A stretch of DNA of 15,662 bases from JBDHRG01 sp039807445 (GTDB lineage: Bacteria > Pseudomonadota > Gammaproteobacteria > Competibacterales > Competibacteraceae). The notes beneath the pieces are model-generated. The model made no database searches, was not told the DNA's origin, and saw nothing but the letters and a program-made list of their open reading frames with translations. Shown here piece after piece: positions 1 to 7,325 of this stretch (the first letter of the stretch is position 1; the number at the start of each line of letters is the position of its first letter). The stretch is taken from NCBI GenBank assembly GCA_039807445.1, contig JBDHRG010000087.1:1-15662 (forward strand). Direction: 5' to 3'. Both the position numbers and the translations under genes were made by a program.

Positions 1-1
1 C

Positions 2-76
2 GACCGCGGCCGGCTGTTCGCCGAAGACCTCGACGCCGACGACCCCTGGCAGTTCAAGAACTTCCGGGTGGTCTGA
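2..76 (+). CDS. 3' end of an unidentified gene (partial)
   Basis: Only the last 24 codons and a TGA stop (74-76) are inside the window, in the frame beginning at base 2. The C-terminus ends in ...DPWQFKNFRVV. Codon choice (GAC, CTC, GCC, TTC) fits a native GC-rich gene. The fragment is too short to assign a family. The gene points toward the minus-strand gene that ends at 182, so the two are convergent with about 105 bases between them. I see no convincing terminator there, only short GC-rich stems without a T tract. Confidence 0.6.
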   Translation, partial: DRGRLFAEDLDADDPWQFKNFRVV

Positions 77-181
77 AAGGCCGCGACCTGACTCGATGCC
101 GTGCTCGGCCGGTCCGCGGCTGGCCGTCGCTTGCGGCAGATACGCCGCGTGCCGTCACGATCAGGGGGTCGCCCCAGAGAC

Positions 182-649
182 TCACCGTGTGTGCTTCTTG
201 GCGGTCCCTACCCCGTTGATATCCCCCGTGGTGCTGATGAAATAAAACTCCCTGTCCGAGACCGCCGTGAACCTGATGGTTCTCGGACGGGCCACGTCCC
301 CTCCTGCTATGAAGGTCGCCTCGCCGACACAAGTGACAGGATCGATATTGATGGCATTTATCCGCAAGGGAACGCCGCTGGGAACGCCTACCGGAGGAAT
401 CAGGTTTCCGCCTATGCTGAGAAACGCCTCCCCTGTCCCGGTGCCATTCGGCGCGATGCGGAGCCAGCCGATCTCGCTGAATGCCGCCCCGGTCGCAATA
501 TGTGTTCCGTGCTCCGAATAGCTCCAATTTCCCTGCATACGGGGGAGCGAGCAGTCGTCGGCATGAGCACTTGCCATGCCGACAAACGCTAGCAAGCCGC
601 CGCTGAGCACGACCACGCTTGACAGTCGCATTCGTTTCAGAGTCTCCAT
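182..649 (-). CDS. small secreted protein of unknown function
   Basis: The protein has 155 residues. A classic Sec signal peptide is visible: a basic start (METLKRMRL), a hydrophobic core (SSVVVLSGGLLAFVGMA) and a likely cut after AHA at about residue 30. The mature part of about 125 residues has two cysteines (C33, C107), many Gly/Thr and alternating hydrophobic residues, suggesting a beta-rich exported domain. Longer starts up to 892 are possible but rejected: the ATG at 649 has a good GGGAGGAAA ribosome site 6-10 bases upstream, and the signal peptide begins there. I do not recognise the family. It loosely resembles the small exported hypothetical proteins common in soil betaproteobacteria, with a central Cys-x-Gly and a C-terminal basic tail. 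Base composition is clearly lower in GC than the neighbours (about 56% over 241-360, counted by hand), which hints at recent acquisition or relaxed codon bias. No neighbour suggests a role. Confidence 0.75.
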   Translation of the reverse strand: METLKRMRLSSVVVLSGGLLAFVGMASAHADDCSLPRMQGNWSYSEHGTHIATGAAFSEIGWLRIAPNGTGTGEAFLSIGGNLIPPVGVPSGVPLRINAINIDPVTCVGEATFIAGGDVARPRTIRFTAVSDREFYFISTTGDINGVGTAKKHTR

Positions 650-1025
650 GTCGGTTTCCTCCCGTTGGTTCGGCCTGGCCGGTCGCCGCCTGCGCGGCGG
701 TCCGGTTCGGGCACGCGCCGAGATGTTCGAGCGGCGCCGATTCGCGCGGCCGGCTGGAAGACGGTGGCGCGCCTGGGGCGAGGCGGTCGGGGCCTCGAGC
801 GGATAACGATAGTAGCGCCGCGGAAAAGCGCCACTTGCGACTGGCTGGCGGTCGGCGGCCGGACCCAGCGACGGCGCGGACTGGTCCGGCAAGGGGCGAA
901 GCGGCTAGCTGCTTTTTCGTCAGCTGCCCTTGTCCGGCGAAGCTCGACGCGGTTGTCTGCCGGGTGCGCGCAGCCGTCGCGCCGGCATCTCCGGTCGCCG
1001 GACACGGGGGCGTTTTTCCGGGGGC
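650..1025. other. intergenic region with no convincing gene
   Basis: About 375 bases lie between the divergent secreted-protein gene (minus) and the lipoprotein/sigma operon (plus). Several open frames cross it on both strands, but their translations are Arg/Pro/Ala-rich, lack ribosome sites and look like chance frames in GC-rich DNA. The left edge holds the ribosome site of the minus-strand gene (complement of 651-660). A slightly AT-richer patch (ggataacgatagta, 801-814) could contain a minus-strand -10 (TACTAT), but no -35 is convincing. I see no tRNA, repeat or terminator. Confidence 0.5.
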
Positions 1026-1052
1026 GGAATAAATCGCGGTCGTCGGCTGTTG
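1026..1052 (+). promoter_or_regulatory. candidate ECF-sigma promoter of the lipoprotein/sigma operon
   Basis: GGAATAAA at 1026-1033 looks like an ECF-type -35 (GGAA core followed by an A/T run). GTTG at 1049-1052, after a 15-base spacer, is a plausible -10. It stands 43 bases upstream of the first gene of an operon encoding an ECF sigma factor, which fits the common autoregulation of such operons. I assigned it by eye, and the -10 is the weaker half. Confidence 0.45.
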
Positions 1053-1094
1053 AGGCAGACGGGTATGTCAGCCCCACCACCCCAGGAGGTTCCG

Positions 1095-1472
1095 ATGATC
1101 CGCCCGCTCCAAGCCTTCACCCTCGCCGCGCTGTGCGGCTGTGCCGCGGTCGGCGCCACCGGCGGCGCGCCGGTCGAGACCCGCGACGGTCTGCTCGCCG
1201 GGCGCAACGGCATGACGCTGTACACCTTCGACCAGGACGTCGCCGGCAGCGGCAAGAGCGCCTGCAACGGCCCTTGCGCGACCAACTGGCCGCCGCTCGC
1301 GGCCGAAGCCGGTGCCACCGGCGGGGGCGACTACAGCGTGATCGTCCGCGACGACGGCAGCCGCCAGTAGGCGCACAAGGGCAAGCCGCTGTACTTCTGG
1401 TCCAAGGACCAGAAGCCCGGTGACACCGGCGGTGACGGCTTCAAGAACGTCTGGCACGTCGCCAAGCCCTGA
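1095..1472 (+). pseudogene. COG4315-type lipoprotein (Yx(FWY)xxD repeats) interrupted by an amber codon
   Basis: ATG at 1095 follows a strong AGGAGG (1084-1089). The N-terminus is a signal sequence with a possible lipobox L-C-G-C (C16). The body shows the family hallmark ETRDGLLAG..GMTLYTFDQD, where Y-T-F-D-Q-D fits Yx(FWY)xxD, followed by CNGPCATNWPP. The frame stops at TAG (1368-1370) after 91 residues. Beyond it the same frame continues without a break to TGA at 1472 and encodes the expected rest of the domain (AHKGKPLYFW.KDQKPGD...GFKNVWHVAKP). In this family the residue at the TAG is normally Trp (DDGSRQWAYKGKPLY), so one G-to-A change of TGG explains it. The intact product would be 125 residues. 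The family (Pfam Lipoprotein_15) is exported and of unknown function, and often sits beside ECF sigma/anti-sigma genes, as here. A base-call error is the main alternative. Confidence 0.85.
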
Positions 1473-1474
1473 CC

Positions 1475-1984
1475 ATGCCCGGCAGCCGCGACGCCATCGT
1501 CGCCGAGATCCCGCGCCTGCGCCGCTACGCGCGGGCGCTGACCGGTGATCCCGTGCGCGCCGACGACCTGGTGCAGGACACGCTCGAGCGCGCGCTGGCC
1601 AAGTGGGCGCTGTGGCGGCGCGGTTCCAGCTTGCGCGCCTGGTTGCTGACGCTGATGCACAACGTGTTCGTCAACCAGGTGCGCGGCCGCCAGGCGGTCG
1701 AATTCCGCGCCGCTGAAGACCTGCCCGAGCCGGTGCTGCGGGCTACGCAGGCCGACGAGCTCGAAGTGCGCGATCTGCAGCGCGCGCTGGCGTGTCTGCC
1801 GCTCGAGCAGCGCGCCGTGCTGCTGCTCGTCGGCCTGGAGGATCTGTCCTACGCCGAGGCGGCGCGCGTGCTCGGCGTGCCGCTCGGCACCGTGATGTCG
1901 CGCCTGTCGCGCGGGCGCGAGCGGCTGCGCCTGCTGCTGGCGCAGCCGGGCAAGGCGCGGCTCGAAGTGGTGAAAAAGCCATGA
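1475..1984 (+). CDS. ECF-family RNA polymerase sigma factor
   Basis: The 169-residue product directs RNA polymerase to a specific promoter set. Region 2 spans about residues 10-75, with the core-binding/-10 motif RADDLVQDTLERAL. Region 4 spans about 100-152, with LPLEQRAVLLL and the helix-turn-helix LSYAEAARVLGVPLGTVMSRLSRGRERL. There is no region 3, and the length is normal for the ECF group. The start at 1475 is only two bases past the TGA of the lipoprotein gene and has no visible Shine-Dalgarno sequence, so translation is probably coupled to that gene. The stop overlaps the next start (ATGA at 1981-1984), coupling it to the anti-sigma gene. The amber codon about 105 bases upstream could therefore lower its expression. 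The ECF subgroup and the signal sensed cannot be read from the sequence. Confidence 0.93.
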   Translation: MPGSRDAIVAEIPRLRRYARALTGDPVRADDLVQDTLERALAKWALWRRGSSLRAWLLTLMHNVFVNQVRGRQAVEFRAAEDLPEPVLRATQADELEVRDLQRALACLPLEQRAVLLLVGLEDLSYAEAARVLGVPLGTVMSRLSRGRERLRLLLAQPGKARLEVVKKP

Positions 1985-2742
1985 ACGCCCCGATCAGCGA
2001 AGACGATCTGCACGCCTGGGTCGACGGCCGGCTGCCGCCGCAGCGCCGGGCGGAGGTCGAAACCTGGCTGGCCGCACACCCCGAAGCGCGTGCGCGGCTC
2101 GAAGCCTGGCGCGCGCAGGACGCTGCGCTGCACCGCGCCTTCGACGGCGTGCTCGACGAGCCGGTGCCGACCCGGCTGGTGCGCGCGGCCGCGGCGCCGC
2201 ACCTGCTCGTCCGGCGTGCCGCGGCGGCGTTCGGCTGGCTGGCGCTCGGCAGTGTGCTCGGCTTCACGCTCGGCCGCGACGGCGCGCCGCTGTCCGGCGA
2301 CGAGCTCGCGACCAGCTTGCCGCGCTACGCCGCGATCGCGCACGCGGTGTATGCCCCCGAGCAGCGCCACCCGGTCGAGGTCGGCGCCGAGCAGGAGGCG
2401 CACCTGGTCGCCTGGCTGTCGAAGCGGCTCGGTGCCGAACTGCGCGCGCCGCGCCTCGATGCGGCCGGCTACCGGCTGGTCGGCGGACGGCTGCTGCCGG
2501 GCGAGGCGGGCGCGGTGGCGCAACTGATGTATGAAGACGCCACCGGGCGGCGGCTGACGCTGTACGTGCGCCGCGACGGGGCGGAGCGGGCCGACACCGC
2601 GTTCCGCGTCGCGCAAGAGGGTGCGCTCGGCGTGTTCTACTGGATCGACGGCCGTTTCGGCTATGCGCTCAGCGGCGAGCTGCCGCGCGACGAGCTGCTG
2701 CGCGTCGGCACGCTGGTGTACCGCCAGGTCGAGGGCGGCTGA
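1981..2742 (+). CDS. membrane anti-sigma factor for the upstream ECF sigma
   Basis: The 253-residue protein starts inside the sigma gene stop (4-base ATGA overlap), the usual arrangement for a cognate sigma/anti-sigma pair. The N-terminal cytoplasmic part (about 1-75) has the anti-sigma motif EDDLHAWVDGRLPPQRRAEVETWL followed by a charged helical stretch. A single transmembrane segment is likely at about 80-98 (AAAAFGWLALGSVLGFTLG). The remaining 150 residues would be periplasmic and contain Tyr-rich beta-like segments (MYEDATGRRLTLYV, GVFYWIDGRFGYALSG), typical of COG5662-like anti-sigma factors. There is no full HxxxCxxC zinc motif, so a zinc-based redox switch is not supported. The role is to hold the sigma factor inactive at the membrane until an envelope or redox signal releases it. 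The signal is unknown. Confidence 0.88.
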   Translation: MNAPISEDDLHAWVDGRLPPQRRAEVETWLAAHPEARARLEAWRAQDAALHRAFDGVLDEPVPTRLVRAAAAPHLLVRRAAAAFGWLALGSVLGFTLGRDGAPLSGDELATSLPRYAAIAHAVYAPEQRHPVEVGAEQEAHLVAWLSKRLGAELRAPRLDAAGYRLVGGRLLPGEAGAVAQLMYEDATGRRLTLYVRRDGAERADTAFRVAQEGALGVFYWIDGRFGYALSGELPRDELLRVGTLVYRQVEGG

Positions 2743-2745
2743 GCC

Positions 2746-3627
2746 TCACAGCCCGACGGCGCTCAGGTCGAGCCGGCCAGCGCGCATCGGTGGGCACCAG
2801 TAGTAGGCGCCGTCCAGCGGGCGGGTGAAGCGGAACAGCGCGTCCTCGATGCCGTCCTCGAGGCCGATCATGCGGCGCAACTGGGCTTCGAAGGCATCGA
2901 ACGCGGCGCCGAAGGCGACGAACACCAGCCCGCCGTGCATGCCCTCGGTCCAGGGCATCGAGCGGCGCAGCACGAAGGCTTCGGGCTCGAAGCTCTCCTG
3001 CGCGGTGCGCTTGACGTGCGCCGAGGCCGGTGCGTCGTCGAACTCTTCATTGTCGCTCAGCCGCCGGCCGATGGCATCGTCGCGCTCGCCGGGGGCCATC
3101 GCGCCGAGGCGATCGAAGTCGTGCAGCCAGCGCTGCACGACGACGAAGCTCGAGCCCTCGGGCGCGGCGCCCGCACCGCGCACCAGCGCGGCCGCCTCGG
3201 CCGCCTCGCCCTCGGGGTTCTCGGTGCCGTCTTCGTAGCCGCTCAGGTCGCGGCCCTCGCGGTGGCGGAAGGCGTCGACGCTTTGCTCGAGCCGGAAAGC
3301 GCCGCCGAGCGCGTGCACGACCTCCAGCGCGCGGTGGAACACCTCGCCGCGCTCGTCGCCGCGCACCCAGACCCACAGCGCGTGTTGCGCCACGGGAATC
3401 TCGGCACCGATGCCGGCCAGCGGCGGGAAGACGCGCAGGCCCTCGATGTGCGCCGCCAGCGCGTGCACCAGCGCGGGGCCGAGGCCGACGACCAGGCGCT
3501 CGCCGTCGGCGAGCTCGCGCAGCGCACGCAGACCCGAACGCGGATCGGCGCCGGGTGCGAGCGAGAACGCCAGGTAGCGGGCGGCGGTCGGGATCGGAAG
3601 CAGGATGCCGGCTTGGGCCTGGTTCAT
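2746..3627 (-). CDS. DyP-type haem peroxidase, YfeX-like
   Basis: The 293-residue product is a dye-decolourising-type peroxidase that would use H2O2 with a b-type haem. Family residues are present: the GxxDG motif as GYEDGTENP with catalytic Asp133, the proximal haem ligand His204 (SAHVKR), and the distal Arg221 in VLRRSMPW. The start (NQAQAGIL) and the ends of the motif blocks resemble E. coli YfeX (299 residues). No signal peptide is seen, so it is probably cytoplasmic. The ATG at 3627 has only a weak GAGG ribosome site about 9 bases upstream. The stop lies three bases from the end of the convergent anti-sigma gene, so both transcripts must overlap or terminate in each other's coding region. 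No encapsulin gene is adjacent. The natural substrate is unknown; porphyrinogen oxidation has been proposed for YfeX. Confidence 0.93.
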   Translation of the reverse strand: MNQAQAGILLPIPTAARYLAFSLAPGADPRSGLRALRELADGERLVVGLGPALVHALAAHIEGLRVFPPLAGIGAEIPVAQHALWVWVRGDERGEVFHRALEVVHALGGAFRLEQSVDAFRHREGRDLSGYEDGTENPEGEAAEAAALVRGAGAAPEGSSFVVVQRWLHDFDRLGAMAPGERDDAIGRRLSDNEEFDDAPASAHVKRTAQESFEPEAFVLRRSMPWTEGMHGGLVFVAFGAAFDAFEAQLRRMIGLEDGIEDALFRFTRPLDGAYYWCPPMRAGRLDLSAVGL

Positions 3628-3666
3628 GAGGGTGCCTCGGTCGGAATCGGGTGGCGCGGGAGCGTG

Positions 3667-3682
3667 CGGTGCCGGGGCACCG
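3667..3682 (-). terminator. GC-rich hairpin between the lipoprotein and peroxidase genes
   Basis: CGGTGCC (3667-3673) pairs perfectly with GGCACCG (3676-3682). It lies about 70 bases past the stop of the minus-strand gene ending at 3754 and 40 bases before the peroxidase start. There is no T run, so a Rho-independent terminator is not well supported. It may just be a stable RNA stem. Confidence 0.25.
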
Positions 3683-3753
3683 TCCCGGGGCGTGACTTTA
3701 GTCGGCCGGCGGCTGCCGCGCGAGCTCGCCGGCCAGCGCGGTGCCGGGCGGGC

Positions 3754-4164
3754 TCACTGCGCCGCGACCACGATCGGGTTGCCGATGCGCGTCAGCTGCA
3801 GCTCGCGCCGCTCGAGGAAGTAGATGCCGGCGCTGCGGATCACGCCTTGTCCGAGTTCGGCGTTGACCACGTCGAGGCCGACCGTCCTGCCGCTGCAGCC
3901 GAAGGCGCGAAACGACACCACCGAATCCGTGCGGACCACCGACGAGGCCAGGATCCTGGCGCCGCCGCGGCAATCGCTGTCGAGCGCGACCGTGCCGTTG
4001 CCGTGCGCGTCGAGGTGGATCGCGACCGCGTAGGCGGCACCGCCGCGCACGCCGTTGCCGGTGTAGCTGACGGCATCCGCCGGCGTGCCGTCGGGGCGCA
4101 TGCTGGCGGCGCAGCCGGCGGCGAGCGCCAGCGCGGTCAGGGTGCAGCAACGGGGGATGCGCAT
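3754..4164 (-). CDS. small exported protein, possible lipoprotein, unknown function
   Basis: The product has 136 residues. The N-terminus MRIPRCCTLTALALAAGCAAS is a signal sequence. AAGC with C18 is a weak lipobox, because -3 is Ala rather than Leu, so lipoprotein anchoring is possible but not certain. The mature part is Gly/Val/Thr-rich, with two more cysteines (C65, C90) and alternating hydrophobic residues (GTVALDSDC, SSVVRTDSVVSFRAFGC, VGLDVVNAEL), suggesting a small beta fold, perhaps with one disulfide. The start at 4164 is supported by a GAGGA ribosome site 9 bases upstream. I do not recognise the family. It is on the same strand as the LysR gene before it (102-base gap) and the peroxidase after it (126-base gap), but the gaps argue against a tight operon. 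Confidence 0.75.
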   Translation of the reverse strand: MRIPRCCTLTALALAAGCAASMRPDGTPADAVSYTGNGVRGGAAYAVAIHLDAHGNGTVALDSDCRGGARILASSVVRTDSVVSFRAFGCSGRTVGLDVVNAELGQGVIRSAGIYFLERRELQLTRIGNPIVVAAQ

Positions 4165-4266
4165 CGCGGCTGTCCTCGTGGGTCCGGTTTCGTCCGTGCG
4201 CCGGCGCGCGGGCCGGGCGTGGTCGGCGATTGTTCCCGATCCGGGGGCGCTTGTCTGCCGCTGGCT

Positions 4267-5160
4267 TCAGCGCTGGACGGCGGCATCCGCCAGCTGTTCG
4301 GCGAAGCTGCGCGCGAGCCATTGCGCGGCGGCGCCCAGCGGCCGGTCGCGGCGCCAGACCAGCTCGACTGCCAGCGACGGCGCCGACAGCTCGCCGCGCA
4401 GCACGACCAGGCGGTCGCGATACGTGGGGTAATGCGCGACGGTCAGCGGCACCAGCGCCCAGCCGAGGCTGCGCACCACCAGCTCGGCGATGGCGTAGAA
4501 GCTGTCCACGCGCCACACCTGCGGGCCGATCCGCTCGCTGTCGCGGCGCTCGGCCAGGCGCGGCGCGATCAGCAACTGGCGGTGCGCGGCCAGCGCGCGG
4601 CGGTCGACCCAGCGCAGCTGCGCCAGCGGATGGTCGCGCCCGGCCACGGCGACCACCGGGATTTCGCCCAGGGTCTGCTGATCCAGCCCGGCCGGCATGC
4701 GCTCCTGCAGGAACAGCAGCCCGAGGTCGGCGCGCTCTTCGGCGACCCAGGCGGCGACATCGCCCTGCGCGCCGTTGAACAGCGTCAGCTCGAGCAGCGG
4801 GAACGCGCCGGCCAGGGCTTCGAGGCAGCCGAGCACCGGCAGGTAGGGCATGGCTTCGTCGATGGCCAGCCGCAGCCGGCTCTCTTCGCCGGCGCAGAGC
4901 ACGCGCGCGCGGCGCTCGAAGCGCTCGCACTGGCGCAACACTTCGCGCGCCTCGTGCAGCAGCGCCTCGCCCGCCGGCGTCAGCCGCGGCTGGCGGCCGC
5001 TGCTGCGCTCGAACAGCACCACGCCGAGATCGGCCTCGAGCAGCGCGATCGCGCCGCTGACCGCCGACTGCACGCGGCGCGAGACGCGCGCCGCGGCGGA
5101 GAACGAGCCGTGCTCGCAAACCGCGACGAAGGCGCTCAGTTGCTCGAGGTTCCATTGCAT
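4267..5160 (-). CDS. LysR-family transcriptional regulator
   Basis: The 297-residue protein has the standard LysR layout. An N-terminal winged helix-turn-helix occupies about residues 1-60 (LEQLSAFVAVCEHGSFSAAARVSRRVQSAVSGAIALLE...LGVVLFER). A linker helix follows, then a two-lobed effector-binding domain from about residue 92 (SRLRLAIDEAMPYLPV) to the end. Length is typical (about 300). ATG at 5160 is preferred, because GGAG lies 7 bases upstream; GTG at 5163 would add one residue. The gene is divergent from the SMR transporter gene with under 100 bases between them. This is the classic geometry for a LysR protein controlling itself and its divergent neighbour, so it probably regulates the transporter. 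The effector is unknown. The DNA-binding helix has an unusual Arg-Arg-Val-Gln stretch (VSRRVQSAVS) where many relatives carry Leu-x-x-Ser/Thr-Gln. Confidence 0.93.
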   Translation of the reverse strand: MQWNLEQLSAFVAVCEHGSFSAAARVSRRVQSAVSGAIALLEADLGVVLFERSSGRQPRLTPAGEALLHEAREVLRQCERFERRARVLCAGEESRLRLAIDEAMPYLPVLGCLEALAGAFPLLELTLFNGAQGDVAAWVAEERADLGLLFLQERMPAGLDQQTLGEIPVVAVAGRDHPLAQLRWVDRRALAAHRQLLIAPRLAERRDSERIGPQVWRVDSFYAIAELVVRSLGWALVPLTVAHYPTYRDRLVVLRGELSAPSLAVELVWRRDRPLGAAAQWLARSFAEQLADAAVQR

Positions 5161-5162
5161 CA

Positions 5163-5205
5163 CCTATCTCCATTTCAGATGTTCAATAACTTTATCCTAT
5201 CTCCA
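5163..5205. promoter_or_regulatory. divergent promoter region with a 10-base direct repeat, candidate LysR operator
   Basis: CCTATCTCCA occurs twice, at 5163-5172 and 5196-5205, offset by 33 bases (about three DNA turns) and therefore on the same face of the helix. The left copy covers the LysR ribosome site. The right copy lies in the spacer of a possible plus-strand promoter (TTTATC 5191-5196, 16-base spacer, TAGACT 5213-5218). The region is AT-richer than the genes around it. Binding by the divergent LysR protein is an inference. A textbook T-N11-A palindrome was not identified with confidence. Confidence 0.4.
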
Positions 5206-5257
5206 GGTCCGCTAGACTGCACCGATCGAATGCTTTGCTGCTACCGGAGAACCGACC

Positions 5258-5590
5258 ATGAACGGCTACGTGTACCTGGCGATCGCCATCATTGCCGAAG
5301 TCGTCGCCACCTCGTCGCTGAAGGCGGTCGAAGGCTTGTCGCGGCCGCTGCCGCTGGCGCTGGTGGTGTTCGGCTACGGCATCGCCTTCGGGATGCTGGT
5401 CCTGGTGATGCGCTCGGTGCCGGTGGGTATCGCCTACGCGATCTGGTCGGGGCTGGGCATCGTGCTGGTGACGCTGGCGGCGATGCTGCTCTACGGCCAG
5501 AAGCCCGACGCCGCAGCCTGGCTCGGCATCGCGATGATCGTCGGCGGCGTCGGCGTGATACAGCTGTTCTCGAACGGCGCGGCGCATTGA
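5258..5590 (+). CDS. SMR-family multidrug efflux transporter, EmrE/Qac-like
   Basis: The 110-residue protein is the normal size for an SMR proton-drug antiporter, which works as a dimer in the inner membrane. Four hydrophobic helices are evident (about 2-22, 32-52, 58-78, 86-105). The essential proton/drug glutamate is Glu14 (IIAEVVATSSLK), and Tyr60 and Trp63 (GIAYAIWSGLGIVL) sit at the same positions as in EmrE. These residues favour the quaternary-ammonium/cation export subtype over the guanidinium exporters, though this rests on motifs only. The start is supported by CCGGAGAACCGACC before ATG. It is divergent from the LysR gene, its probable regulator. The stop codon is embedded in an inverted repeat. 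Confidence 0.93.
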   Translation: MNGYVYLAIAIIAEVVATSSLKAVEGLSRPLPLALVVFGYGIAFGMLVLVMRSVPVGIAYAIWSGLGIVLVTLAAMLLYGQKPDAAAWLGIAMIVGGVGVIQLFSNGAAH

Positions 5591-5608
5591 TCCCGCTGCC
5601 GATCAATG
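5585..5608 (+). terminator. inverted repeat overlapping the SMR gene stop
   Basis: CATTGATC (5585-5592) pairs perfectly with GATCAATG (5601-5608) around an 8-base loop. The TGA stop of the transporter gene (5588-5590) is inside the left arm. No T run follows, so termination would not be classical. It could instead protect the 3' end or be a protein-binding site. Confidence 0.35.
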
Positions 5609-5616
5609 TCGAGCTC

Positions 5617-5649
5617 AGGTGTCACCTGCTGTCTCGTTTCCGTGACACC
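5617..5649 (+). promoter_or_regulatory. candidate enhancer (UAS) for a sigma-54 activator
   Basis: There are two GTG-N-CAC palindromes: GTGTCAC at 5619-5625 (embedded in AGGTGTCACCT) and GTGACAC at 5642-5648. Their centres are 23 bases apart, about two helical turns. Together they also form a long inverted repeat, GGTGTCAC with GTGACACC. They lie about 75-100 bases upstream of the -24/-12 element at 5720-5737, the usual position for enhancer-binding protein sites. A very AT-rich tract (about 5688-5714) lies between them and could bend the DNA or bind IHF, although no good IHF consensus was found. Confidence 0.6.
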
Positions 5650-5719
5650 GGCTTTGCTTAGACGGCTGCTGCGCCTGGGCATCGAATACAAATATTTAAA
5701 TAAAAACAAAATTTCGTTG

Positions 5720-5737
5720 TTGGCCCGCGATTTGCTA
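5720..5737 (+). promoter_or_regulatory. sigma-54 (RpoN) -24/-12 promoter
   Basis: TTGGCCCGCGATTTGCTA contains the invariant GG (5722-5723) and GC (5734-5735) separated by exactly 10 bases. The flanking TTGGC and TTTGCTA are close to the RpoN consensus TGGCAC-N5-TTGC. The predicted transcript start is about 5746-5748, giving a leader of roughly 54 bases before the dehydrogenase ATG at 5801. RpoN control of ethanolamine genes is known in Pseudomonas aeruginosa, through the activator EatR. Confidence 0.7.
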
Positions 5738-5800
5738 TGGAGTCGGGCAGGGCGACGGAGCCGCCGCCCCCGCAACCCCGAAGGCCACGGAGAACGAACC

Positions 5801-7321
<1,521 letters not shown>

Positions 7322-7325
7322 TGAC

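Noticed and set aside
130..176. Bidirectional terminator between the convergent genes at 76 and 182
   Set aside because: Only 4-5 base stems (GCGGC/GCCGC and GGGG/CCCC) without T tracts were found.
1368..1370. UAG read as an amino acid (recoding, for example pyrrolysine)
   Set aside because: The site is a normal Trp position one base from TGG, there is no sign of recoding elements, and other genes here end normally; mutation or error is simpler.
2746..2790. Peroxidase C-terminus (GRLDLSAVGL) as an encapsulin-targeting peptide
   Set aside because: It is not preceded by a flexible Pro/Gly-rich linker, does not match the usual GSLxIGSLK-like tag, and no encapsulin gene is nearby.
2935..5661. 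A 908-codon plus-strand open frame through the peroxidase and LysR region
   Set aside because: It runs antisense to three supported minus-strand genes and across the SMR gene in another frame, with shadow-type composition.
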